From CAZSVE01 sp964610175 (GTDB lineage Bacteria > Pseudomonadota > Gammaproteobacteria > HK1), in the NCBI GenBank assembly GCA_964610175.1, contig CAZSVE010000031.1, positions 1 through 32,643 on the forward strand: DNA of 32,643 nucleotides, read 5' to 3'. Positions 31,476-32,643 of the stretch are shown in pieces (position 1 is the stretch's first letter; each line of letters begins with the position of its first letter). Both the position numbers and the translations under genes were made by a program. The notes under the pieces are model-generated. The model saw nothing but the letters and a program-made list of their open reading frames with translations. It had not been told where the DNA came from and searched no databases.

Positions 31476-31503
31476 ATTATACTCGCCGGAGTATCCCTAT
31501 CCA
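31476..31503 (-). promoter_or_regulatory. possible sigma-70 promoter for hrpA
   Basis: On the minus strand TGGATA (31498-31503) and a perfect TATAAT (31476-31481) are separated by 16 bp, about 165 bp upstream of the hrpA start. The rest of 31312-31559 shows no supportable gene. Confidence 0.35.
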
Positions 31504-31559
31504 CGAGGCCGACGAGAAAGAACACTATTGTCTACGAAGAAGAACCATACTTCATGGGC

Positions 31560-31643
31560 GACTATTCCCACGAGAACAGGTGCAAGAAGTGATGGAGGCG
31601 AGAAACCATGACCAAGAAACCGGGGCGCAAGATCATCACCTTC
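31560..31643 (+). repeat. upstream direct repeat of tandem Rpn genes, first copy
   Basis: This 83-84 bp stretch (leader, GGAGG ribosome site and first 12 codons) recurs at 32561-32643 with only two changes in the leader. The period is 1001 bp. The second copy ends at the window edge. Confidence 0.9.
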
Positions 31644-32552
31644 GACTGGGCCATCAAGACCGTCTTGCGAGACAAGGCCAACTTCGATGTGCTGGAAGGA
31701 TTTCTCTCGGCCCTGCTGCCGCGTCCGATCAGCATCCTCGACCTATTGGAGGGCGAGAGCAACCAACGCGATGAGGCCGACAAATACAACCGGGTGGATC
31801 TCCTGGCCAAGACCCGGGATGGCGAGCGCATCATCGTGGAGGTGCAGTATCTCCCGGAGAAGGCCTATCTGAAACGCCTGGCCTTCGGGGCGGCCAAGAC
31901 CATCGTCGAGAACCTGAAGCTGGGCGAGCCCTACGACCATGTCAAAAAGGTCTATTCCGTCAATCTTCTCTACTTCGACGTCATCCGGGGGGAAGACGAC
32001 GATTACATCTATCACGGCAAGACCGATTTCACCGGTTTGCACACCCGCCGACCCGTGCGCTTGAAAGATTCCCTGGTAGGGGATCGGGTACGCGTCGATG
32101 GAACCGATGTCTTCCCCGAGTACTATCTCATATCCGTGAAGCGCTTCCCGGACATTGTCCGGGACAACCTGGACGAGTGGGTCTGGGCCTTCAAGAACAA
32201 TGAAGTCCCGGACGAATTCGCCGCTCCCGGCATCGACGCGCTGAAGGATAAGTTCGATTATCTCAAAATGGATGATGTCGAGCGCGGAAGATTCGACGCG
32301 CACAATGATTACGCCCGCTCCGAGTGGGGGATGATTACCCATGCCAGGGAGGAGGGACTCGAGGAAGGCATGAAGTTGGGAAAGGAAGAGGGACTCGAGG
32401 AAGGCGTGAAATTGGGACTCGAGGAAGGTGCTCATAGAAAGGCGCTGGATATCGCCCGCGCGCTGAAGCAGGAGGGTTGGCCACTTGCTCGGATCGCCGA
32501 GGTTGCGGGTGTGCCCCTGTCCGAGCTGGAAGGGCGGTGGGAGCGTACCTGA
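31608..32552 (+). CDS. Rpn-family PD-(D/E)XK nuclease (transposase-like), first of a tandem pair
   Basis: The 314-residue product reads MTKKPGRKIITFDWAIKTVL and has the nuclease core NRVDLLAKTRDGERIIVEVQ (D, then E-x-Q, near residues 64-83), DDDYIYHGKTDFTGLH, and PEYYLISVKRFPDIVRDNLD. The C-terminus has EEGLEEG repeats (GLEEGMKLGKEEGLEEGVKL) and a LKQEGWPLARIAEVAGVPLS tail. It is a paralogue of the gene at 21893-22807. GGAGG lies 9 nt before ATG 31608. The family promotes recombination and is often multi-copy. The near-identical leader and start at 32561 onwards show a tandem duplication. Confidence 0.82.
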   Translation: MTKKPGRKIITFDWAIKTVLRDKANFDVLEGFLSALLPRPISILDLLEGESNQRDEADKYNRVDLLAKTRDGERIIVEVQYLPEKAYLKRLAFGAAKTIVENLKLGEPYDHVKKVYSVNLLYFDVIRGEDDDYIYHGKTDFTGLHTRRPVRLKDSLVGDRVRVDGTDVFPEYYLISVKRFPDIVRDNLDEWVWAFKNNEVPDEFAAPGIDALKDKFDYLKMDDVERGRFDAHNDYARSEWGMITHAREEGLEEGMKLGKEEGLEEGVKLGLEEGAHRKALDIARALKQEGWPLARIAEVAGVPLSELEGRWERT

Positions 32553-32608
32553 AAATTTCCGACTATTCCCACGAGAATAGGTGCAAGGAGTGATGGAGGC
32601 GAGAAACC

Positions 32609-32643
32609 ATGACCAAGAAACCGGGGCGCAAGATCATCACCTT
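32609..32643 (+). CDS. start of a second tandem Rpn-family gene, cut by the window end
   Basis: The first 11 codons (MTKKPGRKIIT) are identical to those of the gene at 31608, with the same GGAGG site and leader. Only 35 bases are visible. Whether the rest is identical or diverged cannot be seen. Confidence 0.75.
   Translation, partial: MTKKPGRKIIT

Noticed and set aside
31085..31525. 146-residue minus-strand frame upstream of hrpA
   Set aside because: Runs out of frame into hrpA, has no family features, and spans the likely promoter.
1..32643. CRISPR array, rRNA or tRNA genes
   Set aside because: No regularly spaced repeats of CRISPR size and no convincing RNA gene were seen on either strand.

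Overview
The window is a stretch of proteobacterial chromosome, most likely gammaproteobacterial: it has a DEAH-box HrpA helicase, a REP-associated transposase scrap, many ParDE-type modules, Rpn/PD-(D/E)XK genes and GC-rich core genes. This is inferred from gene families only; no rRNA or other taxonomic marker is present. It is dense in accessory DNA. AT-rich, foreign-looking genes and broken gene ends sit between GC-rich respiratory genes, nearly all transcribed from the minus strand.

0.1-2.7 kb is a gene graveyard. It holds a RAYT transposase stub, an addiction-module antitoxin with a stop at codon 2 that runs into a PIN-toxin fragment, a truncated MORC/MutL-type ATPase, a cytosine methyltransferase lacking its catalytic motif IV and carrying a frameshift, and an orphan gluconate-2-dehydrogenase subunit 3. 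At 3.2-6.9 kb lies an intact OLD nuclease + UvrD helicase pair, i.e. a Gabija defence system.

7.2-12.9 kb is a complete iodate reductase cluster transcribed as di-haem peroxidase, di-haem peroxidase, Rieske IdrB, molybdopterin IdrA, with tight spacing. Arsenite-oxidase-like AioA/AioB together with two MauG/CCP-type proteins is the hallmark of idrABP1P2. IdrA would reduce iodate in the periplasm, and IdrP1/P2 are thought to remove peroxide by-product.

13.4-26.8 kb carries a second, unusual respiratory set: two tiny single-helix membrane proteins, a cytochrome bd-like membrane subunit, an anchored di-haem cytochrome c, and a tri-haem cytochrome c fused to an ethylbenzene-dehydrogenase-type haem domain. 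These genes are interrupted by cargo: a toxin/immunity-like pair, two retropepsin-like proteases, a HicB-like protein, an Rpn nuclease, two genes with attC-like ends (possible integron cassettes), two ParDE-type modules, and a chimeric integrase/hydrolase remnant. A dispersed repeat of about 100 bp (six copies seen) lies at the gene/cargo boundaries, twice sharing the stop codon of the adjacent gene.

27.2-32.6 kb contains HrpA and a tandem pair of Rpn-family genes (the second cut by the window end) whose upstream regions are near-identical at a 1001-bp period.

The most notable content is the idr cluster, the dispersed bd-like/multihaem system, and the boundary repeat family.
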